NCBI RefSeq assembly: GCF_007845635.1
Contig: NZ_SELG01000032.1
Location: 124,001 to 188,000, forward strand
Length of the DNA stretch: 64,000 bases
Reading direction: 5' to 3'
Source: Apibacter muscae
Lineage (GTDB): Bacteria > Bacteroidota > Bacteroidia > Flavobacteriales > Weeksellaceae
A program made the translations under genes and the position numbers. The stretch's first letter is position 1; every line of letters starts with the position of its first letter. Below the pieces are notes generated by a model. It worked only from the letters and a program-made list of their open reading frames with translations, ran no database searches and had not been told where the DNA came from. This document shows positions 18,874-28,318 of the stretch, piece by piece.

Positions 18874-19178
18874 AGTAGTAATATTTATAAATTAATTTTT
18901 AAATTTCTTTAAAGGATAGGGAGTCTCTATTAAACTCTAAAGCCCATGAATTATTCCATGAAGATTTATAAATCTTCATTTTGGTTTTACTAAATAATGT
19001 TATAGTAGGAATGTTCTAAGAATAGTAATCATAGTAATTTTTTCATATTAATATAGTTTCAAGTACAAATATATAGATTTTCATAAATGTTATGAAAAAT
19101 TTTATGTTGTGTATGATGTTATTTATTTAGTTTTTATAAACTAAATAAATTCTTTCATAGATCAATAAATAATATGAA
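18874..19178. other. Intergenic region with palindromes between mutS and the tandem family
   Basis: No gene is seen. It contains a perfect 20-base palindrome at 18959-18978 (TGAAGATTTA and its complement), an adjacent imperfect palindrome CATGAATTATTCCATG at 18947-18962, and an AT-only hairpin at 19121-19150 (13-bp stem, 4-base loop) which may terminate mutS. The minus-strand TATATTTG at 19066-19073 may be the promoter of the gene at 17338-18873, placing the 20-base palindrome in its leader. Confidence 0.45.
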
Positions 19179-21764
19179 TTACCCTCCTATCATCTTTTTA
19201 ATATGGTTTAATTTCATAAGGGCTTCTATTGGAGTTAAGGTATTTAAATCTGTTTTAAGAATTTCTTCTCTAATATTTTCTAGTACCGGATCATCCAATT
19301 GAAAAAAACTCAACTGCATATTTTCCTCTGTCAGCATTTTTGTTCGATTTTTAAGATCTTTTCTAACATCCTTATTTTCTAAGGTTTTTAATATTTGCTC
19401 TGCTCTTTGGGTCAAACTTACGGGCATGCCTGCAAGTTTTGCTACGTGTATACCAAAACTGTGCTCACTACCGCCAGCCACAAGTTTCCTTAGAAAAACT
19501 ATAGAATCTTTCAGTTCTTTTATGCTTACATTAAAATTTTTAATCCTTTTAAATGAACCGGTCATTTCATTTAATTCATGGTAATGAGTGGCAAATAAAG
19601 TTTTCGGGCACGTGGGGTGTTCATGCAAATATTCTGCGATTGCCCAAGCTATAGAAACGCCGTCGTAAGTACTTGTCCCCCTCCCTATTTCATCCAATAA
19701 TATTAAACTTCTTTCAGAAATATTATTTAATATACTGGCTGTTTCGTTCATTTCAACCATAAAGGTGGATTCTCCTTTTGATAGATTATCGGATGCTCCT
19801 ACTCGGGTAAAAATTTTATCTACAATTCCAATTTTGGCATTTTTAGCAGGAACAAAACTTCCTATTTGAGCCATTAATACAATTAAAGCTGTTTGGCGGA
19901 GCAAAGCAGATTTACCCGCCATATTGGGCCCGGTAATCATTAATATTTGTTGGGTTTTATCATCTAAATAAACCGAATTCGATACGTAGACTTCTCCTAA
20001 TGGCAATTGTTTTTCAATAACCGGATGTCTCCCCTCTGTGATTTCAATGGTTTTAGATTCATCTAAGTGAGGTTGAGTATAATAATTTTCTTGAGCTACT
20101 TCTGCAAATGAAATTAAACTATCTATTGTTGCTATTATACGTGTATTATGCTGAATTTCTAATAAAGATTTTTTTACCTCTGCATTAAGTTTTTTGTATA
20201 ATTCGGATTCTAATACTGATATTTTTTCCTCAGCTCCTAGGATTTGACTTTCGTATTCTTTTAGTTCCTCGGTAATGTATCGTTCTGCATTTACTAAGGT
20301 TTGTTTTCTTACCCATTCTTGGGGAACTTTATCTTTATGTGTATTTCTAACCTCTAAATAATAACCAAAAACATTATTAAAATCTATTTTTAAACTTGGA
20401 ATCCCTGACTTTTCTGATTCTTTTAAACATAAATTCTCTAAATATTCTTTGCCGTTTTCTTTTAACGAACGTAGACGATCAAGTTCTTCTGATACTCCTT
20501 CTTTTATTACATTCCCTTTAGCTAAAGCTACCGGTAAATCCTCATTTAATTGATTGATTAATAAATTAACGGTTTCCCGAGTGTCTTTAAATTCCCCTAA
20601 GGATTTTAAGTCTATATTTTTTTCAGATAGAAGTATTTGCTCAATTTTTAAATATTTAACTAATGAGTCTCTTAAATAACCAAACTCTTTCGGAGAGATC
20701 CTTTCACCGGCAAGTTTACCTAAAAGTCTTTCAACATCTGAAATTCCCTTTAATTCTTCTTTAAGAGGTGTAGTAACTTTAGGATTATTTAAAAAATAAC
20801 GTACTAAACTAAGTCTTCTATTTATAACTTTTATATCTTTAAGTGGCATTAGTAACCAACGGCGAATCATTCGCCCTCCCATATGTGTGAGTGATTGATC
20901 TAGAATATTGAGTAAAGATACGGAGGAATTGTTAGCCCCTGCTATAATTTCTAAATTCTTAATGGTAAACTGATCCATTTCTACAAAAGTATCTTGGGGC
21001 AATCTCTGTATACCGGATATATGGTCTAATAATTTATGATGCGTGTCATCCACTAGATACGAAAAAACTGCACCGGCGGCTACAATTCCTAATCTTAAAT
21101 CATCTACTCCAAAACCTTTTAAAGAGTTAGTTTTAAAATGTTGGGTAAGTTTTTCGTAAGCATAATCAAATTGATATGCCCAATCTTCTAATTGAAAAGA
21201 GTAAGAAGAAATTTCAAAGGGTAAGTTTTTTTTCCTTTGATAAATAATTTCAGTAGGTTTAAAATTATCAACCAGCTGTTTTAATTTGTGTGAATTTCCT
21301 TCGGTCATAAAAAATTCGCCCGTTGATACATCTAAAAGAACAATCCCATAGTTTTCTTTTTCCTGATGTACGGAGAGTAAAAAATTATTATTCTTACCTT
21401 CTAAAACCTTATCGTTAAAAGTAACTCCAGGAGTTACTAATTCTGTTACTCCTCTTTTTACAATCCCCTTAGCCGTTGCCGGATCCTCCAATTGATCGCA
21501 TATTGCAACTCGTAAACCCGAACGTACCAATTTTGGTAAATACACATCTAAAGAATGGTGTGGAAACCCAGCCAATTCTATATGACTCGCTTGTCCGTTG
21601 GCTCTTTTAGTTAGTACTATTCCAAGTATTTTAGATGCCTTTATAGCATCTTCCCCAAAAGTTTCATAAAAATCTCCTACTCTAAACAATAGCAAAGCAT
21701 CCGGATATCTTGCTTTGATGCTATTGTATTGCTTCATTAAAGGGGTTTCTTTAGTTTTACTCAT
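19179..21764 (-). CDS. mutS: DNA mismatch repair protein MutS
   Basis: An 861-residue MutS1-type mismatch-recognition ATPase (E. coli 853). Domain I carries the mismatch-probing motif GDFYETFGEDA near residue 30 (the Phe-x-Glu that stacks on mispaired bases). The ATPase domain has Walker A GPNMAGKSALLRQ near 610, Walker B ILLDEIGRGTSTYDG near 690, and the signature FATHYHELNEM. The C-terminal tail is present. It is single, with no mutL nearby. The divergent Crp-type regulator starts 84 bases away. Confidence 0.97.
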   Translation of the reverse strand: MSKTKETPLMKQYNSIKARYPDALLLFRVGDFYETFGEDAIKASKILGIVLTKRANGQASHIELAGFPHHSLDVYLPKLVRSGLRVAICDQLEDPATAKGIVKRGVTELVTPGVTFNDKVLEGKNNNFLLSVHQEKENYGIVLLDVSTGEFFMTEGNSHKLKQLVDNFKPTEIIYQRKKNLPFEISSYSFQLEDWAYQFDYAYEKLTQHFKTNSLKGFGVDDLRLGIVAAGAVFSYLVDDTHHKLLDHISGIQRLPQDTFVEMDQFTIKNLEIIAGANNSSVSLLNILDQSLTHMGGRMIRRWLLMPLKDIKVINRRLSLVRYFLNNPKVTTPLKEELKGISDVERLLGKLAGERISPKEFGYLRDSLVKYLKIEQILLSEKNIDLKSLGEFKDTRETVNLLINQLNEDLPVALAKGNVIKEGVSEELDRLRSLKENGKEYLENLCLKESEKSGIPSLKIDFNNVFGYYLEVRNTHKDKVPQEWVRKQTLVNAERYITEELKEYESQILGAEEKISVLESELYKKLNAEVKKSLLEIQHNTRIIATIDSLISFAEVAQENYYTQPHLDESKTIEITEGRHPVIEKQLPLGEVYVSNSVYLDDKTQQILMITGPNMAGKSALLRQTALIVLMAQIGSFVPAKNAKIGIVDKIFTRVGASDNLSKGESTFMVEMNETASILNNISERSLILLDEIGRGTSTYDGVSIAWAIAEYLHEHPTCPKTLFATHYHELNEMTGSFKRIKNFNVSIKELKDSIVFLRKLVAGGSEHSFGIHVAKLAGMPVSLTQRAEQILKTLENKDVRKDLKNRTKMLTEENMQLSFFQLDDPVLENIREEILKTDLNTLTPIEALMKLNHIKKMIGG

Positions 21765-21848
21765 GAATTCATTACTCTTAAATAGTTTCCAACGTATTTT
21801 TTGCTAATTTAGAACTTCTAATTTATAGCTAAAAATTAATATAATTGA

Positions 21849-22424
21849 ATGTGTAATCTTCTACTACAACACTTCCGTTCACGAATCCCAATTTCCGATC
21901 ATGAATTTAATCTTTTATTAAGTTACATGGATCATTTTCAAGTTAAAAAGAAACATAAAATTTTGTGTTCCAGAGAGGTTTGCAATTCAACTTTCTATGT
22001 GAATCAAGGTTTACTTTATTCTTATTCAACAGATTCTAATGGTTTAGAAAACGTAGTAAATTTTGCGATGGAAGATTATTGGATCGGTGATATGTATAGT
22101 TTTATAAACAAAACTCCGTCTAACCAAACCATTGTTGCAATTGAGAACTCAGATATTTATCAATTAAGTAATGATGCATTGGAAATTTTATTTGATAAAA
22201 TTCCAGCCCTAGAAAAATTCTATCGGATTTTATACCAAAATGCCTACACCCATACCTTACAACGTTTAGATTGTTCCCTAAACGTCTCCGCACAGGAAAG
22301 GTATTTAAAAATTGTAAATGAAAACCCTAAACTTTTACAAAGAGTTCCATTACACCTAATAGCTTCTTATTTAGGAATAACTCCTGAAAGTTTAAGCCGG
22401 ATAAGAAAAAAAATATATTTATAA
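21849..22424 (+). CDS. Crp/Fnr-family transcriptional regulator
   Basis: A 191-residue protein with an N-terminal cyclic-nucleotide-binding-like beta-roll (residues about 15-115) and a short C-terminal helix-turn-helix (RVPLHLIASYLGITPESLSRI, about 168-188), the usual arrangement of Bacteroidota Crp/Fnr proteins. Cysteines at residues 2, 40 and 45 are scattered and do not make an FNR iron-sulfur pattern. The residues that bind cAMP in CRP are not recognisable. The signal and target genes are unknown. It is convergent with the next gene with only 21 bases between them. Confidence 0.88.
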   Translation: MCNLLLQHFRSRIPISDHEFNLLLSYMDHFQVKKKHKILCSREVCNSTFYVNQGLLYSYSTDSNGLENVVNFAMEDYWIGDMYSFINKTPSNQTIVAIENSDIYQLSNDALEILFDKIPALEKFYRILYQNAYTHTLQRLDCSLNVSAQERYLKIVNENPKLLQRVPLHLIASYLGITPESLSRIRKKIYL

Positions 22425-22445
22425 TAGTTTAATAACCCTATTTTA

Positions 22446-23267
22446 CTATATGCTTTTAGGTAAGATCAGACTCACAGGTAAGCTTACAAAAATTAATAAG
22501 TGGTAATTATCACCCATAAATAAAGCATAGATTAATATCCATGCGAATAAGTAAAAGACTAGGATCGTATATTTAGAAGATTGTTCAATACTGTTATTAA
22601 TGGTTTGATTTGTATATTGATAAATCCAACCATAGATGGTTATGATAAATATAATGATTATGATCGGTATTTGATATTCAATATGAAATTTGGGTACATG
22701 CAAGTTTTGAATCCAATGTTCAATGTAAGAAAAATTCCCTGTTAAAAATGTAACTTCCAAGATTAAAATTGATGCAACAAAAACTCCGGCTATGTATTGA
22801 GATATATTTATTTTTTTCTTATAGTAAAGTAAGGTTATAAAAAAAAATAAAGGAACCATAACTATTATAGGAAAATACAATAAACTTGAGATGGTTATTA
22901 AAGCTCCAATATTAAAATATTTAAATGAAGAAGATATGGATAATACATCCAAAACTAATAATAATACTAATGTACATAGCAAATATACAACCCCCATATT
23001 TATAGAATAAAATTCTTTAAAAAATGCTCCAAATAATACTATGTAAATAGCCAGAGGTATAATTTTTCTTTTTTTCTGAGAATTTATATTAAATATTATA
23101 AATACATTCAATGTAAAGGATAAAGCGCTTATAAAAATTACTTGCAATAGGTAAGCTTGTTCAATTCTTTCTTGTATTCTAAAATAGCCAATAAACCATA
23201 AAAATACAACTGCAATTAAGGATATTACTATTAAAAAATAATTTTTAAAGGGGGAATTTGAATACAT
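22446..23267 (-). CDS. Polytopic membrane protein (DUF6427-like)
   Basis: A 273-residue protein consisting almost entirely of membrane helices, about nine, with few charged residues outside a KKKINISQY loop near 150. Flavobacteria have a conserved membrane protein family of this size, usually divergent from a small membrane protein, as here; I believe it corresponds to DUF6427. No function is known. Its start faces the gene at 23315, with 47 bases between them. Confidence 0.65.
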   Translation of the reverse strand: MYSNSPFKNYFLIVISLIAVVFLWFIGYFRIQERIEQAYLLQVIFISALSFTLNVFIIFNINSQKKRKIIPLAIYIVLFGAFFKEFYSINMGVVYLLCTLVLLLVLDVLSISSSFKYFNIGALITISSLLYFPIIVMVPLFFFITLLYYKKKINISQYIAGVFVASILILEVTFLTGNFSYIEHWIQNLHVPKFHIEYQIPIIIIIFIITIYGWIYQYTNQTINNSIEQSSKYTILVFYLFAWILIYALFMGDNYHLLIFVSLPVSLILPKSI

Positions 23268-23272
23268 TTTTC

Positions 23273-23280
23273 TATATTTG
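23273..23280 (+). promoter_or_regulatory. Promoter -7 element for the small membrane protein
   Basis: TATATTTG matches TAnnTTTG. Transcription would start near 23287, which supports the ATG at 23315 and excludes the longer reading frame opened at 23258. Confidence 0.5.
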
Positions 23281-23314
23281 TATTTGCAAAAGTAAAAATA
23301 AAAAATTTTTAATC

Positions 23315-23497
23315 ATGACAGATTTAATCATTGGTATTGGGAAATTATTTACATGGTCTTTTAAAATATTACCAATTATTGGACATTTTGCTGATTGGAT
23401 CTTTGTTGTTATTCTTTGCCTAGTACTTCTTTACTGGATGAAGAGAATTGTTGATTTTGGACAAAAAGATAAAGAATACGATGGAGATCGTATTTAA
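23315..23497 (+). CDS. Small single-pass membrane protein (DUF6341-like)
   Basis: A 60-residue protein with one hydrophobic helix (WIFVVILCLVLLYWM, residues about 28-42) followed by an acidic tail (DFGQKDKEYDGDRI). The size, the helix-tail arrangement and the divergent position next to the polytopic membrane protein match a pair found in flavobacteria, probably DUF6341. The start was moved from 23258 to 23315 because the earlier frame overlaps the neighbour's start and because a promoter element lies at 23273-23280. A terminator follows. Confidence 0.7.
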   Translation: MTDLIIGIGKLFTWSFKILPIIGHFADWIFVVILCLVLLYWMKRIVDFGQKDKEYDGDRI

Positions 23498-23527
23498 TTA
23501 ACTTTTATAACATCAAACAATATATTT

Positions 23528-23566
23528 ACTCTTATGCCTTTACAAAAAGTATAAGGGTTTTTTATT
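23528..23566 (+). terminator. Terminator after the small membrane protein gene
   Basis: ACTCTTAT pairs with ATAAGGGT (one G-U pair) around a loop of about 15 bases, followed by TTTTTTATTTT. Confidence 0.6.
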
Positions 23567-23640
23567 TTAAATAAACTAAGATTTAGTTTTTATTCCGTAA
23601 TTTAGACATTCAAATTCTTTAAAGATCAAGTTTTTTCTCT

Positions 23641-25515
23641 ATGGGTTATAAATTTTTAAAATCATGGTTATGGGGCAATTCTGTTGCTCTGTCATGGTTA
23701 TGGGGCTTGGGATTATTTTTTTCCGTACAAATGACCTTTTTATTTGGTTTAACAGGCTTATTCAGTTTTGCATTTCTCAATGCTCTAGGATTGTTTTTAT
23801 TTGGTTATGGAACTCAAAAAATCGCCTCTCGCGATAAAGGTTCTGAGTCATTAGAACGTTTTTTTAAGCGTTGGTCCAAACCCTTTCGTTTAAGTTTATA
23901 CCTTTATCAGTTAATTGCTCTTACCCTAACCATATTTGCTATAATTAAATATCTTGTTATGCCTTTATTAGTTTCCTTTTGGCCTGATTGGGAAACCCAG
24001 GGTACTATTTTGCAAGTTTTTTTATTATTATTAGTTGCTGCTCTTATTATATCAGCTGCTTGCTTGATTGGTGAAGAGTTTACTATTAAAACCATAAAGT
24101 ATTGGCATCTTTTCGCAGGTATTCTTATACTACTAAGCGTTATTTCTATATTATGTTTTTTCAGTCCTTCCGAGTTAGTTCAATATTCGGCTTGGATAAA
24201 AATTGAAACTTGTAAACCTATTTTTTGGGGTTACCTAATTCCTATTTTGATAGGTTTTTTTGTTGGTCCTTGGCTAGATTTACAGCAATGGCAACGAGCT
24301 ATTGAAATGAGAAAAGAAAATGTTAATATATCCGTAAGCTATATGTGGGGAGGATTAATTTTCTTTTTCTTTTTAATCTTTCATGGATTTTTAGCAAGTT
24401 TGGTATTTAACAATCCTTGGTTTTCACCAAATATGACATTTGTGGGCTTAGGTGGATTAGAATACGGACATGACTTGATTGTAAAATATATGTTGCATTT
24501 CCAATCTATATTCCCCTGGTGGATTCCTACTAGTTACTTTATATTTATAACATTAGCTATAATAACTACCTTGGATAGTGGATATATTGCAACAAAATGG
24601 TTTTTAAAAGAAAATTCTAAATCTAGTAACAGCCCTATTCTTTCTATGATCCCCGAGGGAATTATTAATTCTCCAATACCTACATTCATTTTAGCGGGCT
24701 TTATAGCTGTATTTGGAGTTTTAATAAATTGTGAGATTGAATATTTCATGGTTTTCTTTGCAACTTTCTTCGTGGCTTATGCCGCTCTTGGAATTGCCAG
24801 ATGTTTTGTCCCTAACTCCCAACATTCTTTACCTCAGGTTAAATTATTTTCCATAGGTGCGTTTTCTTTAGTAATATTTGCCTGTGGATATTTTTTACAA
24901 GTCGCATGGTTAATGATATTAGGATCTATTTTACCAATTCTATATGTTTGCTGGTTAGTGTTAAACACCGATTTATTGAGGGTTGTGAAAGAGAAAGTTG
25001 AAGAAGTTATGGATGTTGCTTCAGAAATACCTGTGCTTAAATCAATATCTAAAGCCACCCAAACGGCATTGAATGGTAAAATAAAAGAAGTTAGTACCGG
25101 TAGCCATTTTGAAGATAAATGGTTTGTACATTCATTTATGGCTACTTATGCTGATACAAATTCTGTAGGGAACGTTTATTTCGGGGTTTATGCTCTATGG
25201 GTGGGTAAAACCCGAGAATTATTTTTTAATTATGTTTTACCCGATTTTGATTTAAAGGATACAAAGTATTTAATACTAACCCGTTCATTTGAACATAAAT
25301 ATATCAATGAAACCAGAGAATTCGAAAAAATAAGTGTTAAAATTAGAGTTTCTGAATATAACAGAAAATTTGCTACATTATCTCATCAAGTTTATGATTC
25401 AGCAGGTAATCTGTTAGGGAAAGGTAAGCAGCAACTTATTTTTGTTTCTCCAGAAAATTATAAAATATTAGACATTCCAGCAGAAGTATTAAAAGCTTTC
25501 ATGCCCTTTATGTAA
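23641..25515 (+). CDS. Polytopic transporter-like membrane protein fused to a hotdog thioesterase domain
   Basis: A 624-residue two-part protein. Residues 1 to about 445 have roughly twelve hydrophobic helices and resemble sodium:solute symporter-like (APC superfold) proteins, with GPWLDLQQWQRAIEM near 215 and ITTLDSGYIATKW near 310. Residues about 480-624 look like an acyl-CoA thioesterase of the 4-hydroxybenzoyl-CoA thioesterase type: HSFMATYADTNSVGNVYF near 498 carries the Asp-x-x-x-x-Gly pattern of that hotdog family, followed by YINETREFEKISVKIRV and ending in the beta strands GNLLGKGKQQLIF. The reading frame is continuous with no frameshift. The pairing suggests that a transported acid or its CoA ester is handled at the membrane. 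The substrate is unknown. Confidence 0.72.
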   Translation: MGYKFLKSWLWGNSVALSWLWGLGLFFSVQMTFLFGLTGLFSFAFLNALGLFLFGYGTQKIASRDKGSESLERFFKRWSKPFRLSLYLYQLIALTLTIFAIIKYLVMPLLVSFWPDWETQGTILQVFLLLLVAALIISAACLIGEEFTIKTIKYWHLFAGILILLSVISILCFFSPSELVQYSAWIKIETCKPIFWGYLIPILIGFFVGPWLDLQQWQRAIEMRKENVNISVSYMWGGLIFFFFLIFHGFLASLVFNNPWFSPNMTFVGLGGLEYGHDLIVKYMLHFQSIFPWWIPTSYFIFITLAIITTLDSGYIATKWFLKENSKSSNSPILSMIPEGIINSPIPTFILAGFIAVFGVLINCEIEYFMVFFATFFVAYAALGIARCFVPNSQHSLPQVKLFSIGAFSLVIFACGYFLQVAWLMILGSILPILYVCWLVLNTDLLRVVKEKVEEVMDVASEIPVLKSISKATQTALNGKIKEVSTGSHFEDKWFVHSFMATYADTNSVGNVYFGVYALWVGKTRELFFNYVLPDFDLKDTKYLILTRSFEHKYINETREFEKISVKIRVSEYNRKFATLSHQVYDSAGNLLGKGKQQLIFVSPENYKILDIPAEVLKAFMPFM

Positions 25516-25566
25516 AAAATTGTATTTTTCATTAAAGTATAACCCAAACTTACGGATATCCTTAAA

Positions 25567-25594
25567 TTTGAGTATAGGCAATCTTTTATATTTG
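25567..25594 (+). promoter_or_regulatory. Promoter for the hypothetical gene at 25647
   Basis: TTTG at 25567-25570 and TATATTTG at 25587-25594 with a 16-base spacer, somewhat short for the Bacteroidota consensus. Transcription would start near 25600. Confidence 0.45.
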
Positions 25595-25646
25595 TAGCCA
25601 TAGATGATTCATCTTTAATCAGATAACGACTAAAAATTATAAAATT

Positions 25647-26030
25647 ATGGCTATGACAATTGATATTTTGTTTTTAAGATATCCTTCAGAAGTAAGTTTG
25701 ATTGTTAGTAAAAATAGTAGATCTCTATTTCACAACAATGTATGGTTTATTTATACTGAGCAAGGAGCTTGTACTTTTAAAGATGAAAACGGTAATTTTT
25801 ATGCTTATGCTCCTGGCAAAGTTACACTTGGTGAATATAACAATCATCAAGACATACCTTACAATGAGGCATGTACTTTACAATCAGGGAATTTGCTAAC
25901 TAAGATGATTGATAAAAATCAAATTATTCAAATTGCTCGTCAATATTTTAAACCTTTATCTGTACAAAAAGATAATGTTGAGGCTTTAGTTTCATTAAGA
26001 GATGATGATATGGGTTTTTATTTAAGTTAA
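25647..26030 (+). CDS. Hypothetical protein
   Basis: A 127-residue soluble protein, not recognised. The middle (NVWFIYTEQGACTFKDENG, GKVTLGEYNNHQDIPY) has the alternating pattern of a small beta-barrel or cupin-like fold, and the C-terminus is helical and acidic. It has a convincing promoter upstream and a strong terminator downstream, so it is probably a real single-gene unit. No signal peptide. Confidence 0.7.
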   Translation: MAMTIDILFLRYPSEVSLIVSKNSRSLFHNNVWFIYTEQGACTFKDENGNFYAYAPGKVTLGEYNNHQDIPYNEACTLQSGNLLTKMIDKNQIIQIARQYFKPLSVQKDNVEALVSLRDDDMGFYLS

Positions 26031-26049
26031 AATTTATTTCATACTTTAT

Positions 26050-26098
26050 AATATTAAAGGCTATTTTAAATAAGTTATTTAAAATAGCCTTTTAATAT
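26050..26098. terminator. Strong bidirectional terminator
   Basis: An almost perfect inverted repeat of more than 20 bp, with AAAGGCTATTTTAAATA on the left and its complement on the right around a three-base loop. It sits between the plus-strand gene ending at 26030 and the minus-strand gene ending at 26190. Confidence 0.85.
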
Positions 26099-26189
26099 TT
26101 ATCATTAGGTATATCCACTAAGATACTCTTTCCTTCTAATTTTATTTAATAATTTTAACATCATTAAATATCTAAAGATTAGAATTTTA

Positions 26190-27593
26190 TTACTGGTAAG
26201 CTCCTAAGGATGGATTTAGAGCTCTATCAACACCTAATATATCTAAAGGTACAGTAACTGAAAAGTTAGGGTTTCCATTATTTTTTGCTGGAGAATTCGG
26301 TTTTAAGCTAAGAACAGTATTTGAATAACTAGTTTTATTGAATAATGGATCTTTATCAAGAATTGTATTATTAAAATTGGAATCTGTATTAATATTTAAG
26401 TTACTATTTCTGATAAGGTTTGTATTGAATTTATAATTAAATAACTTTAAGTTTTTATTGTCTAGATATAGATTGTTTGCAGATCTCCCCCAAAATATGT
26501 TATTATTGAATGTTACTGACAAATCTTTATAAATATTTTCCGCTGAATTTTGTTGTTTATTTGAAAGATAAACGGAATAAGTGGTACCTGTGGTTAAATT
26601 CCAATAATTAGCAAATGTACAATGTGTAAAATTATAATTCCCTCCATTTTCCACAAACAAGGCTGCCAAGCCAAAATTGTTCATGGCCAAATTTTGTCCA
26701 ACCACGTTTCCTCCTTCTGAATATATACCAGAGTAAAGAAAATTATAAATCTCGGTATTGGTAATATTTAATTTTGAACCTTCTTCCAAATAGAATGCAT
26801 TTTCACCTCCTTTTAGAAGAGAATAATTAATAGTAGCTTCAGCCTGAGGCATTAATTTAATTTGTTTCCAATTACCCGCTAAGGAATCGTATCTCGCATT
26901 ACGTCTATCACTCCTAAAAGTAACTTTACTATTTAAAGTTCCGTTTACAAATAACTTACTTTTATTATTAATTATTAAACTTGCATCTTTATGAAAATAA
27001 ATCTGAGAGCCTTCTTCAATTGTTAATTTAGAACCATTGTCAATTTCTAAATTTCCGTAAATTACCTTCGGTTTACTTTTATCCCACACCAAATCAGAAT
27101 TAATTTTTATATTTCCTCCTGCAGAGTAATAAAAATCTGCATCTTCAATCAATGTTAGTAATTTAACTTTTTGAGAATTTCCTAAAGTATTAAAAATTAA
27201 ATCTTCATCTGCAACCAAAGACGTAGAGTCTATAGACTTTGGCGCAACTTCAATGAAAATGGAAATCTTATCCTTAGCTTTAATAGGAACATTTACAAAT
27301 CTATTATTATTTTCATGGGTTCCCGGAGTACCGTCTACATTAATTTTAAACTGAGAATTTATACCTTTATCTAAGTATATAAGAGGAATCGTTACATCCT
27401 CATTTTGTTGATTATAAACCTTAAGAACATAAGTTTGAGAACGAATAGTTGAAAAAACGGTATCTAAAAGTATGGTATCTTTAGAAAACCTAAGAGGATG
27501 AGAAGCTGTTTGATAATCTAAATCTTCTCTACATGAAAAAATGGATAAAAATAATATAAAGATGACTATAAATCCATAAGAAAATCTCCGCAT
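26190..27593 (-). CDS. Lipoprotein with right-handed beta-helix features
   Basis: A 467-residue protein with a lipoprotein signal peptide (FIVIFILFLSIFSC, lipobox Cys at residue 21). The first 150 residues form a beta-rich domain (ILLDTVFSTIRSQTYVLKVYN). Residues about 180-400 contain repeated short strands with asparagine ladders (SKLTIEEGSQIYFHKDASL, GSKLNITNTEIYNF, LYLDNKNLKLFNYKF) typical of parallel beta-helix proteins. The end has a PAKNNGNP motif often seen after such helices. It is probably exposed on the outer membrane. A carbohydrate- or surface-related role is a guess. It shares an operon with the OMP gene 32 bases upstream. Confidence 0.75.
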   Translation of the reverse strand: MRRFSYGFIVIFILFLSIFSCREDLDYQTASHPLRFSKDTILLDTVFSTIRSQTYVLKVYNQQNEDVTIPLIYLDKGINSQFKINVDGTPGTHENNNRFVNVPIKAKDKISIFIEVAPKSIDSTSLVADEDLIFNTLGNSQKVKLLTLIEDADFYYSAGGNIKINSDLVWDKSKPKVIYGNLEIDNGSKLTIEEGSQIYFHKDASLIINNKSKLFVNGTLNSKVTFRSDRRNARYDSLAGNWKQIKLMPQAEATINYSLLKGGENAFYLEEGSKLNITNTEIYNFLYSGIYSEGGNVVGQNLAMNNFGLAALFVENGGNYNFTHCTFANYWNLTTGTTYSVYLSNKQQNSAENIYKDLSVTFNNNIFWGRSANNLYLDNKNLKLFNYKFNTNLIRNSNLNINTDSNFNNTILDKDPLFNKTSYSNTVLSLKPNSPAKNNGNPNFSVTVPLDILGVDRALNPSLGAYQ

Positions 27594-27625
27594 TTCAATT
27601 TAAATTAATGATTACAACATCCTTT

Positions 27626-28225
27626 TTAAAATTTATATCCCACACTTAACAATAAAGAATTTTGTTTCTTTTCAATTGTAAATTCTTGATGTGTGACTTT
27701 ATTAACGAAATTAGTATTGGATTTATTGAATCCAAATTCATATCGGGCATCCAAAGTTAATTTTGAGATATCTACGCCAACACCTATTTGCCCTCCTAAA
27801 GAAAAATCATCGGATTTAGTTTTACTTATTCTTTTTAAAGAAATCCCTTCATTAACTGAGGTAGAAAACAATGGACCTGCATAAATTCTCCCAATACTCA
27901 AAATCTTTTTCCCAACCAGCACAGGAATATCTAATCGGTTAGAGTGAGTAGTAAAACTACCTTCCGTTGATGATTCGAAATTATTTTTCATTGATGAAAA
28001 GTAAAGTTCTGGTTGTAAATACCAACTTAGCAAATGAATTCTACTATAAAAGCCAATATGCCAGCCAATATTATTCTTTGCTTTACTTTCTTTGATATTC
28101 GTAATGGTTTGCTTTAATGTACCGTCATAACCAAAAGCCATCCCTCCTTTTATTCCCAGATCAACCTGTGCAAATGTTAATGTCCAAAATAAAAATAAAA
28201 TTAATGTTACTAGAGATTTTCTCAT
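27626..28225 (-). CDS. Outer-membrane beta-barrel protein
   Basis: A 199-residue protein with signal peptide (RKSLVTLILFLFWTLTFAQ) followed by VDLGIKGGMAFGYDG, the typical first strand of the porin-like OMP_b-brl_2 family in Bacteroidota. Alternating strands follow and it ends SLLLSVGYKF, with the C-terminal aromatic residue common in outer-membrane barrels. The size fits an eight-stranded barrel. It probably lies first in an operon with the beta-helix lipoprotein. Substrate and role unknown. Confidence 0.8.
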   Translation of the reverse strand: MRKSLVTLILFLFWTLTFAQVDLGIKGGMAFGYDGTLKQTITNIKESKAKNNIGWHIGFYSRIHLLSWYLQPELYFSSMKNNFESSTEGSFTTHSNRLDIPVLVGKKILSIGRIYAGPLFSTSVNEGISLKRISKTKSDDFSLGGQIGVGVDISKLTLDARYEFGFNKSNTNFVNKVTHQEFTIEKKQNSLLLSVGYKF

Positions 28226-28260
28226 TACTAATTATTTAAGCCTCTCAAAGATAATATTAT

Positions 28261-28292
28261 TTCTTAAATTTGATTGAAAACAAATTTAAGAA
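28261..28292. promoter_or_regulatory. Symmetric divergent promoter pair within an inverted repeat
   Basis: TTCTTAAATTTG at 28261-28272 and its exact complement at 28281-28292 are separated by eight bases. Each arm contains TAAATTTG, the -7 consensus, one on each strand and pointing outward to the genes starting at 28225 (minus) and 28319 (plus). The repeat could be an operator for coordinated control or simply two back-to-back promoters. Confidence 0.5.
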
Positions 28293-28318
28293 TCCTATAA
28301 ACTTAATTAAAAAACATT

